A stretch of DNA of 64,000 nt from Platanthera guangdongensis (Eukaryota > Streptophyta > Magnoliopsida > Asparagales > Orchidaceae): NCBI GenBank assembly GCA_039583875.1, contig CM077147.1:111150124-111214123 (forward strand), in the 5' to 3' direction. Positions within the stretch are counted from its first letter, which is position 1. Each line of letters starts with the position of its first letter. The notes below the pieces were generated by a model. That model made no database searches. It saw only the letters and a list, made by a program, of their open reading frames with translations, and was not told the origin of the DNA. Below, piece after piece: positions 43,755-54,729 of the stretch. Both the position numbers and the translations under genes were made by a program.

Positions 43755-44416
43755 TGTTGATGCACGAAAACGGACAGGGAGTCGGGCACCACCAGCTAAC
43801 GGTTCGAACACCGGGGAATAGGGAAGGAAAGTAGGAGACTGTCGACCAATCGGTTACTAGCGGTCGCGGCTAAAGGACCGGAAAAGGGGGCAGCTGGCAG
43901 CGGCAACAGCAGAGTTCGCCCGCCGCGGCTTAAATGCACTCTTACGGCGGGCTTTCCTTTACTTAAAATAAGAAACAGTTACACGAAAGGGAAAAGAGGA
44001 AGCCGGCCGGACTACAAGCCGCAAAACACTAGACTTGAGACCGCAACTCTTAACAGGCGAGCTCCTGGATCCCAGTCAGCGTGTCTTGGGGAGTGCACCC
44101 TCCCCCTATTTATAGGCTCGGGGGCCTGCCCAAGCGGGCAGGGCTAAAGTTACCGGCTGCCCGGGGTACAGGAGAACCGGGCAGAGGTGAGGGGAAGCAA
44201 AAGAGAAAGAAATAAGAAAGGAGGGAAGCCGCGCGACCTGGCTGATTCCTCCTAGCGAGCTGACGGCTGGGTCCTGGAGCCTTGTCGCTGAGCAGGGTCG
44301 GCGTTGGCAGCGGCCTGACATGAAGACTGCCCGGCTTGGGAGGCTTGGCGGCTTGAAAACTCAGGCCGCCCGGTCTGGAAAGCTGCCCGGACAGGTCGCG
44401 GATTCCGGGCTTATCA
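43755..44416 (-). repeat. 5' LTR of T (element sense)
   Basis: 662 bp, near-identical to 35715-36377, with the minus-strand TATA box at 44107-44114. Followed on the plus strand by the CTAGC target duplication (44417-44421). Confidence 0.92.
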
Positions 44417-44421
44417 CTAGC

Positions 44422-46432
44422 AGCATCTTCATCTGAATCATCATCATCAATCATCATCTTCATATTCTTCAGAATCAAAACCCTGAGGGTTATCATACAA
44501 GTCATCCAAAGCTTTTAAAGCTTTATCAGAAATAACAGCCTTTTCTGGAGGAGGGGCAAAAGGTTCAGGAACAATAGGAACTGACGTTTCAGCAACAGGA
44601 GAGGAGACTGTACAAGAATCAGAAACAGTAGGGATAGAGCTTTCAGTTGCTGTCTTATTCTCTTCTTCAATGTCAGCCAGAATTAGTTCATCCAAATCTG
44701 GTAGGGGAGAGTCATCCATAACAAAAGTTGGGGCTGGAATTTCTTATAGAATGACCTCTGGACTAGAAGCGGAGATGGAAGCTGAAGCCGAGATAGTAAA
44801 ATTTTCACAGAGTTGCTTAGCAACTTCTGGACTAACTGGAGAGGTATAGGGTACAATAGCCAAATGTGGCTTAGTAGAGGGTAGCTGTACAAAAAGAGTA
44901 TCAAAACTTTTCAACAAAGAAGACAAATTAACTATGGGATTTAACTGGAAATCACCAACAGGTTTTATTTGCTTAACTGACTCATCCAAATCAAGGTCAG
45001 TATCCATAAACTAAATCAATTCAATCATTTCAGAATCAAAGTCTGTCAAAATTTCTGTATCTGAATCTATATTTACTGTAGAGGGAACTGCTTCTGTGAC
45101 TGCTGCTGCTGCATCTGTATTTGCTGCAACTTCATCACTGAGAATCTCCCCCTGCCTAGGTTCAGGAGAACCTGGAGGCAGGCCCCTGAATGAAGAGGGG
45201 ACAACAGATAGTGCAGAAATCTGGGCAGATAAAGAATTGATGGAGGTCACAAGAGGTGTAATGGCCTCTTGGATTAGAGATTTGATGAGGGGAGTGAGCA
45301 AGGATATGATGGTAGATGGATCAAATGGGGAAGGGGAAGAGGATGGAATAACATGAGTGTGATGAGTGGATGGAGATGAAGATGTAATGGGGGCATCTGG
45401 CATGGCCATATCTGTGGGTATGGTGTAGGATGGAATGGAGGATAAGTATTGGGGAAGAGGAGACTGAGGAGGTGTAGGAAGTGATGTCTCATGAGGTGAA
45501 GTAGGTGGTGTAGGAATGTTTGAAATGTCAAGAGGTGGAGATGGAGGAGTAGGCACATGAGTATGTTGTGGAGAAGGAATGGAAGAGGGAGGGAGTTGTT
45601 TTGCTGGAAGTGCAGGAAGAGAAGATGGAGATGGAAGGACCTCTTCTACAGGGTGGGGAGCGGCCTTTACAGCCCTGGTGCTCTCAGAAGCCGGGGTGGA
45701 AGAGGAGGAAGCCTTGGAGGGCTTGGAGATTGTCCTCTCCCACCTGCCAAATAGAGCGCAGGTGAGGCGCTTGCTGGCATTTATGAAGATGGTCGGGGAG
45801 ACCATGCATTCACCATCCTTCTCTTGAAGAAAAATTCCTAAAATTCTGCCGAAGCAGACTTCCTTCTTGCTATTCTTTTTCTTTATCAACTCAAAGAAAA
45901 TTGTGCACCAGTTAATCTATCTCTTGTTCACCATGGCGCACATAACCAGGAATTTGTAGCGGGTTATGTAAACGTGCGCTGAGTGCTTTCCCATCATCAC
46001 TTTTCCAATAATGTCTGCCAGAAACTGGTACGCGGCAGATAGTTGCTTCTTCAACAGCTTATTAGGGTTGCTTCCTGAAAATCCCATTAACTTCAGCATA
46101 TCACCAAACTCTTCAGAATCCATTTCCATGTTATCTTCTCCATTCACTAGTCCAAAAATCTCAGACAGAATTGCGGGAGATAGGGAAACAACAGTACTCC
46201 CGATAGTTCCTGTCACGGTATCATCCTCAGAAGCAGTAGATGTATATACCCATTCTCTTATTTCAGTTGAGTGCAATTTAATTCTGCGGGTCATGAAATC
46301 CTTTAGATTCAGTTCTTCCAGCAGTTCCAAGATATAGAGGAAAATGGGGTCTGAATGCTGAAAAGAATCAAAATCCATATCGAAACCAGTATCGAACTTC
46401 ATTGCGGAGAGGGTGCTTGCTGGAATCGCCAT
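44422..46432 (-). pseudogene. S2 extra ORF downstream of pol, N-terminal and central part
   Basis: Start ATG at 46432 (MAIPASTLSAMKFDTGFD), seven bases after a splice-acceptor-like CCTGCAG. One frame runs from here to about 44447 with stops at 45914-45916, 45008-45010 and 44741-44743. Residues about 1-190 (HSTEIREWVYT, LSPAILSEIFGL, MGKHSAHVYITRYKFLVMCAM, ...EVCFGRILGIFLQ) are conserved in S1 and resemble the 'putative plant transposon protein' type of domain. A Pro/Ser-rich stretch follows (45260-45750), then a hydrophobic-heptad segment (IISLLTPLIKSLIQEAITPL) and acidic sequence ending in a GAT-repeat run at the T insertion. It sits where Sireviruses carry their envelope-like ORF, but I see no clear signal peptide or membrane anchor. 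Confidence 0.7.
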
Positions 46433-46859
46433 TGATGACCTGCAGGAAAAACACAGAGAGAAACGACGATCAAGAGTAAAAGAACTAAAAGCGCGGGACG
46501 GAGCTCGAAGAAAACCTAGATATAAGTTTTCCAGAATATGAATCGACAATCTCCGTTCTACGAAAAAGAGAAATTCTTCGAACTGAGCACGACGAAATAA
46601 ATTATAGACAGATAATTCGTCGATCTCATCCAGAAGAATCAAAAACAGTTCGTCGAACTCCATTCGACGAAATATCTTCTGAAGCAAAGTTTGTCGATCT
46701 CTGGTCGACGAAAATTGTTTCCACACACAGAGAATTCGTCGATCTCCGATCGACGAGAATCTCTCAAACTTTCCCTAATTCGTCGAACTCTGTTCGACGA
46801 ACACTGAAAAATTCGTCGAATGCAGACAAAAGTCAATTTAAATCTTCTCCATTAATCAT
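46433..46859 (-). other. S2 spacer between pol and extra ORF, rich in TTCGTCGA palindromes
   Basis: Contains repeated words such as GTTCGTCGAACTCCATTCGACGAA (two pieces of at most 9 bp per arm) at about 46650, 46690, 46735 and 46780, and a pyrimidine-rich tract with CCTGCAG just before the ORF start. In S1 the equivalent is 61560-61945. Confidence 0.75.
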
Positions 46860-48726
46860 TCCTAGTTGATTTATAAAGAACAGATGAGTTTTCTCATCCA
46901 AGGGCTTGGTGAAAATGTCTGCTCTCTGTAATTCAGTAGGAATATGAATTAAGTTAATTTTCATTTTGTCTACATTATCTCTAATGAAATGATGTCTTAT
47001 TTCAATATGTTTAGTCCTAGAATGGTGAACTGGATTCTATGCTATAGTAATAGCACTAGTATTATCACAAAATAATATTGAATTATTTAAGTTTACACCA
47101 TAGTCTTGGAGTTGATTTTGTATTCATAGCATTTGTGAACAGCAGTTGCCAGCAGCCAAGTATTCTGCTTCTATAGTTGATGTAGACACAGATATCTGCT
47201 TTTCACAAAACCAGGAGACAAGTCTCATACTCAGGAACTGACAAGTTCTAGAGGTACTCTTCCTGTCCACTTTACATCCAGCATAGTCAGCATCTGAGTA
47301 TCCAGTTAACTCAAACTCTGACTCTGCAGGATACCAGAGTCCTAGATTAGGGCAACTCTTTATATATCTCAAAATTCTTTTTAGGAAAATAAGGTGAGAT
47401 TCTTTAGGGTTCACTTGGAACCTAGCACAAAGGCATGTGACAAACATTATATCAGGCCTGCTAGCTCTTAGTTATAATAGGGATCCAACAATTGCCCTAT
47501 AATTTTTCTGATCTACAGGTTTCCCTGCTGCATCAAAATCCACAACAGCATTTGTAGCCATAGGGGTTTTCATTCCTAAAGCATCAACCATCCCAAACTT
47601 CTTGATAAGCTCTTTAGCATACTTAGCTTGGGAGAGGAAGATACCATCTGGGAGCTGCTTCACTTGGAGACCAAGGAAGTAGGAAAGCTCACCCATGCTA
47701 CTCATCTCAAATTTAGAATGCATGAGGTCAGCAAACCTCTTGCACAATTTGGGATCAGCAGACCCAAAAATAATGTTATCCACATATATTTGTACTAACA
47801 ATGTTTGGTCCTTAAGATGTCTAGTGAAAAGGGTTTTATCTATGGTTCCTCTTGTAAATTTATGTTCTAAAAGAAAGCTAGCTAAGGTCTCATACCAAGC
47901 TCTTGGAGCTTGCTTTAAACCATAGAGAGCTTTATGCAATTTAAAAACAAAAGAGTGATAAGTTAGAGAGATAAAACCTGCAGGTTGTTCTACATAAACC
48001 TCTTCTTGAAGCACTCCATTCAAGAATGCACTCTTGACATCCATTTGGTAGACTTTGAATCTCTTGTGAGCTGCATAGGCAAGGAAGATTCTTATGGCCT
48101 CTAACCTTGCAACAGGGGCAAAGGTTTGGTCATAATCAATTCCTTCCTCTTGCCTGTAGCCTTGAGCAACAAGCCTAGCCTTGTTTCTCACAATGTTGCC
48201 TTGAGCATCCAACTTGTTCCTGTAGACCCATTTGGTTCCAATAACTGGATAGTTATTGGGGTCTTGGAACCAAATCCCAAACCCTACATCTCTCAAACTG
48301 ATTTAGTTCCTCTTGCATTGCAATGATCTAGTGGGGATCTTGCTCTGCTTCATGGATGGTGAGAGGTTCAATTTGAGAGAGAAAACAGGCATGCAACAAG
48401 TCTTGGTTGAGTTGATGCCTTGTCTGTACACCTGCTGAAATGTCTCCAATCACTTGAGATCTGGGGTGATCTCTAAGTGTGACAAGATCAGTTGATGGAG
48501 TTGGTTGAGCAACAGCTCCTGTACTTAATTCCTCTTGAGGAATGGTACTAGCTGTTGAGGGAAGTTCAGCCACTTCCTCTTGAATTTCTTCTTCACTTTC
48601 TTCAGCAACCTGTGGAGTAGGATGTGTTGATACCTCTTGGGTAAGATTTAGTTCATCCATAGACTCACACAGTTGTGGAACCTGCAAAAAGCTATTGGTA
48701 GAAATCTCTCTCTCCTTATAAGACAT
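46860..48726 (-). pseudogene. pol: S2 reverse transcriptase and RNase H; catalytic YVDD changed to YVDN
   Basis: RT motifs: [45 protein letters not shown] and [15 protein letters not shown]. The catalytic site reads YVDN (near 47775) where S1 reads YVDD, which should abolish polymerase activity. After [23 protein letters not shown] a TAA at about 47469 breaks the frame. RNase H (GYSDADYAGCKVDRKSTS, STIEAEYLAAG) runs to 47124 and its tail to about 46860. The upstream linker (48726-48328) lies in another frame. S1 carries the same region as a single frame. Confidence 0.93.
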
Positions 48727-48776
48727 GTTAGCTTCATCAAAGATACATGAATAGACTCTTCAATTTTAAGGGTGGA

Positions 48777-49589
48777 TTAATTAAAAACCCTATAGGCCTT
48801 GCTTACTTGGGAATATCCTAGAAAAATCCCTTCTTCAGTCTTAGCCTCAAACTTTCTATTGTACCTCTTATTATTTGTGTGAATGTAACAAATGCAGCAA
48901 TAAACTTTAAAGTATGTGATTTTAGGTTTCTTCCCTTTAAGTAATTCATAGGGGGTCTTATTTTTCAGTTTATGTATAAGACTTCTATTCAGGACATAAT
49001 TAGCAGTATTTACAGCTTCTGCCCAAAAGGATAGAGGCATGTAAGCATCTGCTAGTAATGTACCTGCAGATTCAATGAGTGTCCTATTTTTCCATTCAGT
49101 AACCCCATTTTGTTGGGGAGTTCTAGGAGCTGAGAAGCACTGCCTGATACCTTACTTCTCACAGAACTCATGCATAAGAAGAGACTCAAACTCTGTGCCA
49201 TGATCACTTCTTGTCAATGCAACATGAGTAGAGAACTCAATCTGTATGGTCCTAAGAAAGTCTGTAAGAACCTTGAATGTATCTGACTTAGCTCTCAGAA
49301 AGGCTACCCAACTGAATCTAGAGAAATCATCAACAATCACTAAAGTATAAGATTTCCCTCCTAGGCTTTGTACTGCAATGGGTCCAAATAGATCCACATG
49401 AAGCAAATACAATATCCTAGGTGAATCACTTTTATTAATGGATTTAAAGCTAGTTTTGGCTTGCTTGCCTAATTGACAAACCCTGCATAGGCTTTCCTTC
49501 TTGTAGGGGCCAGAAGGTAAACATCTAACAAGGTTGTCTTTAGATAACCTAGATATATTCTTAAGATTTACATGTCCTAATCTTTTATG
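48777..49589 (-). pseudogene. pol: S2 integrase
   Basis: GAG-pre-integrase/zinc region with HKRLGHVNLKN and SLCRVCQLGKQ (both Cys present), then catalytic core VDLFGPIAVQSLGGKSYTL, VDDFSRFSW, ALTRSDHGTEFESL, TPQQNGVTEWKNRTL with the D, D, E positions in place, and FWAEAVNTANYVLNRSL. Stops lie at about 49589 (before HKRLGH) and 49152. The frame ends at 48777 within the sequence KAYRVFN. Confidence 0.9.
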
Positions 49590-50018
49590 TCATAACTCAT
49601 TTTTATTACTAGTAAGATTCAGTAAGTAGATATCAGTTGTGGTAGAAATGAAATCTACCAAATATATGTTGTCTTGTATAAGTCCAATTAAAATAGTTTT
49701 GTTATCATTATCAATAATAGAACAGGAAGAGGAGTTAAAGTGTACCAGATAACCTTCATCATATAATTGAATTATGGATATAAGGTTATGTTTAAGTCCT
49801 CTTACATATGTTTCTTTCTTGAAGGTCACTGATCCAATCTTCACTGTCTCATATCCTTCTGATTGACCATTGTTGGAATCTCCAAAAATCACCTTTGTTC
49901 CTAGCTTGGGCTTGTAATTGGATAGATTGCCCTTGCTGCCTGTCATGTGTTTGGAGCAACCACTGTCCAAGTACCAGGTCTGACTTACCCTTGGACAGCT
50001 CTTCACCTGTACCTGCAA
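49590..50018 (-). pseudogene. pol: S2 protease domain
   Basis: The copia protease signature TWYLDSGCSKHMTGSKGNL is intact, with catalytic D-S-G (near 49960). Then VIFGDSNNGQSEGYETVKIG and YVRGLKHNLISI follow to a stop at 49587-49589, where S1 still reads a Cys codon. In S1 the DSG is DSV. Confidence 0.88.
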
Positions 50019-50570
50019 TGAAAAACAAAACTCAATTGTTCTCGACCCAGGTTACCTTGGGTCCTTTATTTGGTTGGAAAGAGAAGCTGGATATAACTGA
50101 TAATGCAGGTTGTGATTTGTAACCTAAGTGGTGATATCTCCTAGGTGGAATAATCCAATCAGCTACTGGATTAAATGTCCTATTAGTTGGTTTAAAGTTT
50201 CTATAAGAGAAATAGTTTAGGTTTGGTCTTTCTAGGTTCGACGAATTGTTGTAAGTTCGTCGACCAGAGTTCGACGAATAGGGTTGAGATTATCGATCTC
50301 TGCTCAGAGAATGACAGTAGTCATTTTCTGTGCCCCAAGTTCGTCGACCTCTTCTCGATGAACCATACACAGTTCGTCGATCGCAGTTAGACGAATTGTT
50401 ATATCTGAAGTTTGCGTTTAGCGTTCCTCGATCTGGTTTCGACAAACTGGCGACATTTCGTCGATCTGAGTTTGACGAATGCTACTGAACTTTGTTTTTA
50501 TTTGCTGTTTTCAGATTTTTGTTTCTCTTGTCTATGGGTCTTGGGTTGCTTTCTGACATTGGTTTATCTA
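50019..50570 (-). other. S2 gag-protease linker containing TTCGTCGA palindromes
   Basis: In S1 the corresponding interval (57920-58200) reads as low-complexity Asn/Ser/Arg sequence in frame. Here the interval 50230-50480 repeats words of the TTCGTCGA / TCGACGAA type at least five times. No domain is recognised. Confidence 0.65.
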
Positions 50571-52154
50571 TTAACTTTTCTTTTCCTTTTGCAGAAATAA
50601 ACTTGATGGGGTTGAAAGAATATTTTTCTTAATTATGGGGGGTAAACTTGATGAAGCACTCAAGCCCAGCTTACCAGTTATTCTGGCATTCACTGTGCTT
50701 GTAATGTCCAGCAGCTTGATAATTCTCCCATTGAGAGATTGCTCAAGTTGTTTGGCCTCACAAAATTCAGATTTTATTTTAATTATTTGCTCATTAGCTA
50801 AGGTTAGTTGATCATGTAGTTTTATGTTTTCTGAGTTAACTGATTCAAGATTTCCTAATCTTTCTCTAAGAGTTTTTATTTCTTTTTCTGAGCTAATTAA
50901 ATCTAAACACATGGCTTTGAAATCAATTTTGAATGAATCAGAGTTAAAATCAAAATTAGAAAGAACCTGATCTGCCTCTGAGTCTGAGGCTGCTTCTTCT
51001 TCTTATTCTTCTTCTGATCCAGAACAGCTCCTAGAGGCATCAATTGCCATTAGGCAAACCTCCATGGATCTAGCTTCTTCCTCTTCTTCACTTGAACTGG
51101 AAGAGGATGTTTATTCTTCAGTGTCACTCTAAGTCTCAGCAACAAATCCCTTGTCTTTCTTTTTATATTTGCTGGAGGAGGGTCTGCTGCTATGCTTTCT
51201 TCTGGAGTCCTTTTTTCTGCTCTTGTCCTTATTCTGGTTTTCTGGATATTCTGAGATGTAATGTCCAGACTTTCTGCACCCAAAGCACATAACCTCCTTG
51301 GTTGGTGTCTTATCATACTTGGGCTTATCATCCTGTCTGGATGATTTCCTTCTGAAGTCCTTCCTTACCATCTTGTAGAACCTTTTGGCAAAGAGGCTCA
51401 TGAGTTCTTCATTGGAAGTTGATGACTCACTTTCCTCAGATGCTTTGAAGGCTATGCTGTGCTCCTTTCTAACTGGAGTTGTTGCCTTCTGTTCTGCTGC
51501 TTCTCTTGATTTGACTAGCTGCTCATAGGATTTTAACTTGCCTAGTAGAGATTCAGTTGATATCTCATTGAGTCTTCTGGCTTCTTTGATAGGCCAGATT
51601 CTGGAATCCCAAGAGCTAGGGAAGCACATCAATATCTTGTCATTCACCTCTATCAAGGTGATGTCCTTATATAGGATTTTAAGCTCATTGATGATTGAGC
51701 TCAATCTGTTATATATGTCAGCCACTGATTCTGTCTCATCCTTTTTGAAGTTTTCATACAGTGAAATGAGACTAGATCTCCTGCCTTTTCTCTCATCTGC
51801 TGAGCCAGCTACCATTTGGTTGAGGGAGTCCCAAATGGCCTTGGATGAGGTGCACTCAACCACCTTCTAGAATATGTCATCTGACATAGTCTGAGCTAAG
51901 ATATTCATTGCCTTGGCATCAGCCATCTTGACTTTCTTGTAGGCTTCATTGTTCTCTGGAGGAAGCACTGTAGTCAAGTTGGTAGAAGTGCTGGTAGAAG
52001 CTGCAGGTGCTGGAGGTACACCTGTCAAGATAACAGAAAAAATATCATCATCAATATAATTCATGTATAACCTGATTCTTGCCTTCCAGATGGCAAACTT
52101 GTTAAGATTGCAAACTAGAGGTTTGATGTTTGCATAATCTTTGTTTTGGGACAT
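50571..52154 (-). pseudogene. gag: S2 gag with zinc knuckle and coiled-coil tail
   Basis: Start ATG 52154 (MSQNKDYANIKPLVCNLNKFAIWKARI), 116 bases after the PBS. A TAG at 51867-51869 replaces the CAG kept in S1. The capsid part then runs from 51863 (KAIWDSLNQMV, DERKGRRSSLISLYENFKKDE, YNRLSSIINELK, FPSSWDSRIWPIKEA). The knuckle CFGCRKSGHYISEYP has lost its last Cys (Tyr). After GFVAET comes a TAG that S1 shares at the same codon. Beyond it are an acidic Glu/Ser stretch and a coiled coil (EKEIKTLRERLGNLESVNSENIKL...) ending near 50571. Confidence 0.9.
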
Positions 52155-52269
52155 GTCTTGTGAAGAGATAAATCTAATAACAAAAACAAAACAAATAGAT
52201 CTAACTAGAGGGATCTTTGTGGTTCAGGTGTTAGCCTGTACAACCACTAAGGTGTGGTATTCTAACCAA

Positions 52270-52285
52270 CCTCCCTCTGATACCA
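52270..52285 (-). promoter_or_regulatory. Primer binding site, S2
   Basis: In element sense TGGTATCAGAGGGAGG, two bases after the LTR end, complementary to initiator-Met tRNA. Confidence 0.88.
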
Positions 52286-52287
52286 AT

Positions 52288-54268
52288 TGAAAGTGCAGGT
52301 TAGATCTGAAATACTTTAGAGGGGGGGGGGTGAATAAAGTATTGTGCTTACTTCAAACTTCTTACAACTTTAGTTGTAAGCCTAGGTGAAGAGGTCAGCA
52401 AATAAAAATAAACTAATCACAACAAACTATCTAATCACAGAACAACACAGCCAAAACAAAAAGAAGGGCAACCATACGACACAAGAATTTTTATAGTGGT
52501 TACCCAACCTGGGTACATCCACTCTTCTACCACCCTGGTAGGAATCCACTCAGGTTTTTGATCAGGTGCCTGACACCAATGAGCTTTTGTTCAGGTGCTC
52601 AAAAACCAACCTCAAGTCTTTTGGAAGGAGACTTACAACCAGAAAAATTTTGAAGGGAATTAAAACCTTGTACAAGAATTGGAAGTAAAGGAGATGGTGT
52701 CTTCTCTGTCAACAGTCAGAGAGAAGACTTATGGATTGATGGTAGCAGATTTTGCTCCCCCTGAGATCTTGAATTAATCAGGAAAGCTGGAGCACTGCTT
52801 CAGGGTGATAGGTCTTCAAAGACCTGGAATACCTAGACCAGGATTTATTTCAGGAACTCCTTTGACAGATTATTATTTGTTGTCCTTTAAAATAGTCCTG
52901 TAGAATTGAAGGAAAGAAGAAGACTCTTGATTGAATTTGATTCTTCATCTTCTCAATCTTGAAGATGTTCTCTTGGCAGGCTGATTGCAGTAGAACTTTT
53001 GATTTGAGTATGATTGTTCTTCTGTGCAATCTGAGTGTGTCAATCTGATTGTCTGTATTACTTATTGTCTGTGTGACTGTATGACTGACTAGCTTGATCC
53101 TTTCTTTTCTTGTCTATATCTTTTTGACTGACTGAGAACATTCAAAATTCGAATGTTGAGCAGTAATTGCAGTCGGTCTTGGAAGGAAGCGACAATCAAT
53201 GATTTCCCCAACTGTCCCATAGAAAAACGGCATGTAATCGTCTATAGTCAATGCACGTTCTAACGGTAACATTCCGAGAAGATCTGGAATTAATAACTCC
53301 GGAATCACCGCCAACAAACGGGACGGGAAACCTGAAGAAGACCTAGTCTGGATTCGTCGAACGAAGAATGTAATTCGTCAAGCTAAGTTTGAGTTCGTCG
53401 AGCTGAGCTTGAGTTCGTCGAAATGAGCTTGAGTTCGTCGAGCTGAGCTGGAGAGAGTTCATTGACCAGACAATCTTCATTCGTCGAACAGACAATCTTC
53501 ATTCATCGAACAGATAATCTTCATTCGTCGAACAGACAATCTTCATTCATTGAGCAGATAATTCTCACTGTAAGACAGTATTCGTCGAGCTGAGATCCAA
53601 ATTCATCGAGCGAAGAACGATTGTGGACTTAGCCAAATATTCTGCATCTGCTGATATTCAGTGTCGACATAAGCTGGTGTCGACTGATTGATCTTGGTGT
53701 CGACTCAAATCTTCTGGTGTCGACATAAATTGGTGTTGACTGAAATCCTAGTGTCGACACAAATCCTCTAGTGTCGACATAAGCCCTAAGAGTCATCATA
53801 AATACTCTGAGTTCAGAAATCATCGAGTGGAGTACTGCATTCATCAATCTGAGAAGCTGAGAACTTGAGGTCCAAGTTCGTCGAGCTCAGAATCTAATTT
53901 GTCGACCAAAGTTTGAAGCTGGACTTAGAAAAATTTTGAAGATGTCTTGACTTTAGCTTGATGTATAAACTGAGAGTTCGTCGAACAGAGAACTAAGATC
54001 GTTGAGCTCAGCACAAAGAATTGTCTCACGATCGTCGAGCGCAGAACACCTTTCGTCGAGCTGAGTTCGACGAACGTCGAACTCATTTAACTTAGTCTTG
54101 AAAACCTCTAAGTCTGGAGTCTCTGATGGTCTTGATGATAGCTGGTCCATTTGAAGTTGAACCTAAGGACTTGGCCTAGACTCTAGGACACAAACTTGAC
54201 CCTGGCTATACATGTTGGGTCACATCCTAAGTCAGTGAACCTAGCCCAAATCAACTAGGGATCCAACA
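52288..54268 (-). repeat. 5' LTR of S2 (element sense)
   Basis: 1981 bp, highly similar to 32736-34717. TTCGTCGA words at 53345-53620 and 53980-54080; TGTCGACA words at 53660-53790. A G run is near 52321. The flanking CGTTG (54269-54273) completes the target duplication. Confidence 0.94.
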
Positions 54269-54273
54269 CGTTG

Positions 54274-54724
54274 CCTGTTTGCCACCGTGCGGTAGAATAT
54301 TGCTTGCAGGTGCTGCGGAGCCGGGTGCAAAATAGCGGGCTGGAGCCCATGTTGCCTTGCTGGCCCTCGAAGGCCTTTGCGAACAGTTGTTTTTATTTTG
54401 TCATGTGTGGCCGGCCTGCAAGCCGATGTATGTAAGACACTATTTGATAAGTGAACTATTATAAGGCCATAAGGCCATGTATCTCTTAGTGTATTATTAT
54501 TTCATTCCAGTGGTAGTGATTGTGGACATTCATGTAAATTGATTATTCAGTTTGGGTTCTTTCTACTTTTAAAAGATTCCGCTAGAATGCTCTATGTTAG
54601 GACGATAGTCTTAATTGGAATGTTTGGTTATTAATACGTAACCCTTCCGTCTGTCCATGGTATATGGCATCGGGTTCCAGCTGGACCTTCTGTTATATGT
54701 CATACGACGGATGGGGGTGTTACA
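54274..54724 (+). repeat. 3' LTR of Tekay B, right part
   Basis: Resumes exactly after the CGTTG duplication with CCTGTTTGCCACCGTGCGG, matching 5' LTR positions from about 25894, and ends GTGTTACA. Then follows CTTTG (54725-54729), the second copy of the Tekay B duplication. Confidence 0.94.
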
Positions 54725-54729
54725 CTTTG

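Larger units (their letters stand above)
35715..44416 (-). mobile_element. Element T: Tat-like, pol-less LTR element with antisense genes
   Basis: Two 662-663-bp LTRs (35715-36377 and 43755-44416) are flanked by CTAGC (35710-35714 and 44417-44421). In both LTRs the TATA box reads on the minus strand, and a gypsy gag lies on that strand just inside the right LTR, so the element sense is minus. Instead of pol it has two transcription units on the plus strand (36567-38608 and 39069-40866) and a 36-nt tandem repeat. Antisense additional ORFs with a 'gypsy-type transposon' domain are known from Tat-lineage elements such as Grande. I could not recognise a canonical PBS or polypurine tract. By eye the LTRs differ at roughly 20 positions (about 3%). 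Confidence 0.85.
32736..54268 (-). mobile_element. Sirevirus S2: copia element on the minus strand, nested in the Tekay B LTR
   Basis: LTRs at 52288-54268 (5' in element sense) and 32736-34717 (3'). The target duplication CGTTG flanks both ends (32731-32735 and 54269-54273). In element sense the order is LTR, PBS, gag, protease, integrase, RT, RNase H, long extra ORF, polypurine tract, LTR. The extra ORF is split by element T (35715-44416). Without T the element is about 12.8 kb. It belongs to the same family as S1. Confidence 0.95.
24381..54724 (+). mobile_element. Tekay B: Ty3/gypsy chromovirus, complete apart from a nested insertion
   Basis: 5' LTR 24381-26344, internal region 26345-31200, 3' LTR from 31201, split by S2 at 32736 and resumed at 54274-54724. 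The target duplication CTTTG is at 24376-24380 and 54725-54729. LTRs start TGTAATGCCCCG and end GTGTTACA. Without the S2 insertion the element is about 8.8 kb. All expected domains are present but pol has stops and frameshifts. Confidence 0.95.

Noticed and set aside
45096..45827. Plus-strand ORFs over the S2 extra ORF
   Set aside because: They mirror the Pro/Ser-rich minus-strand frame, whose N-terminal domain is conserved in S1. The plus-strand products are Glu/Gly/Trp-rich by-products.
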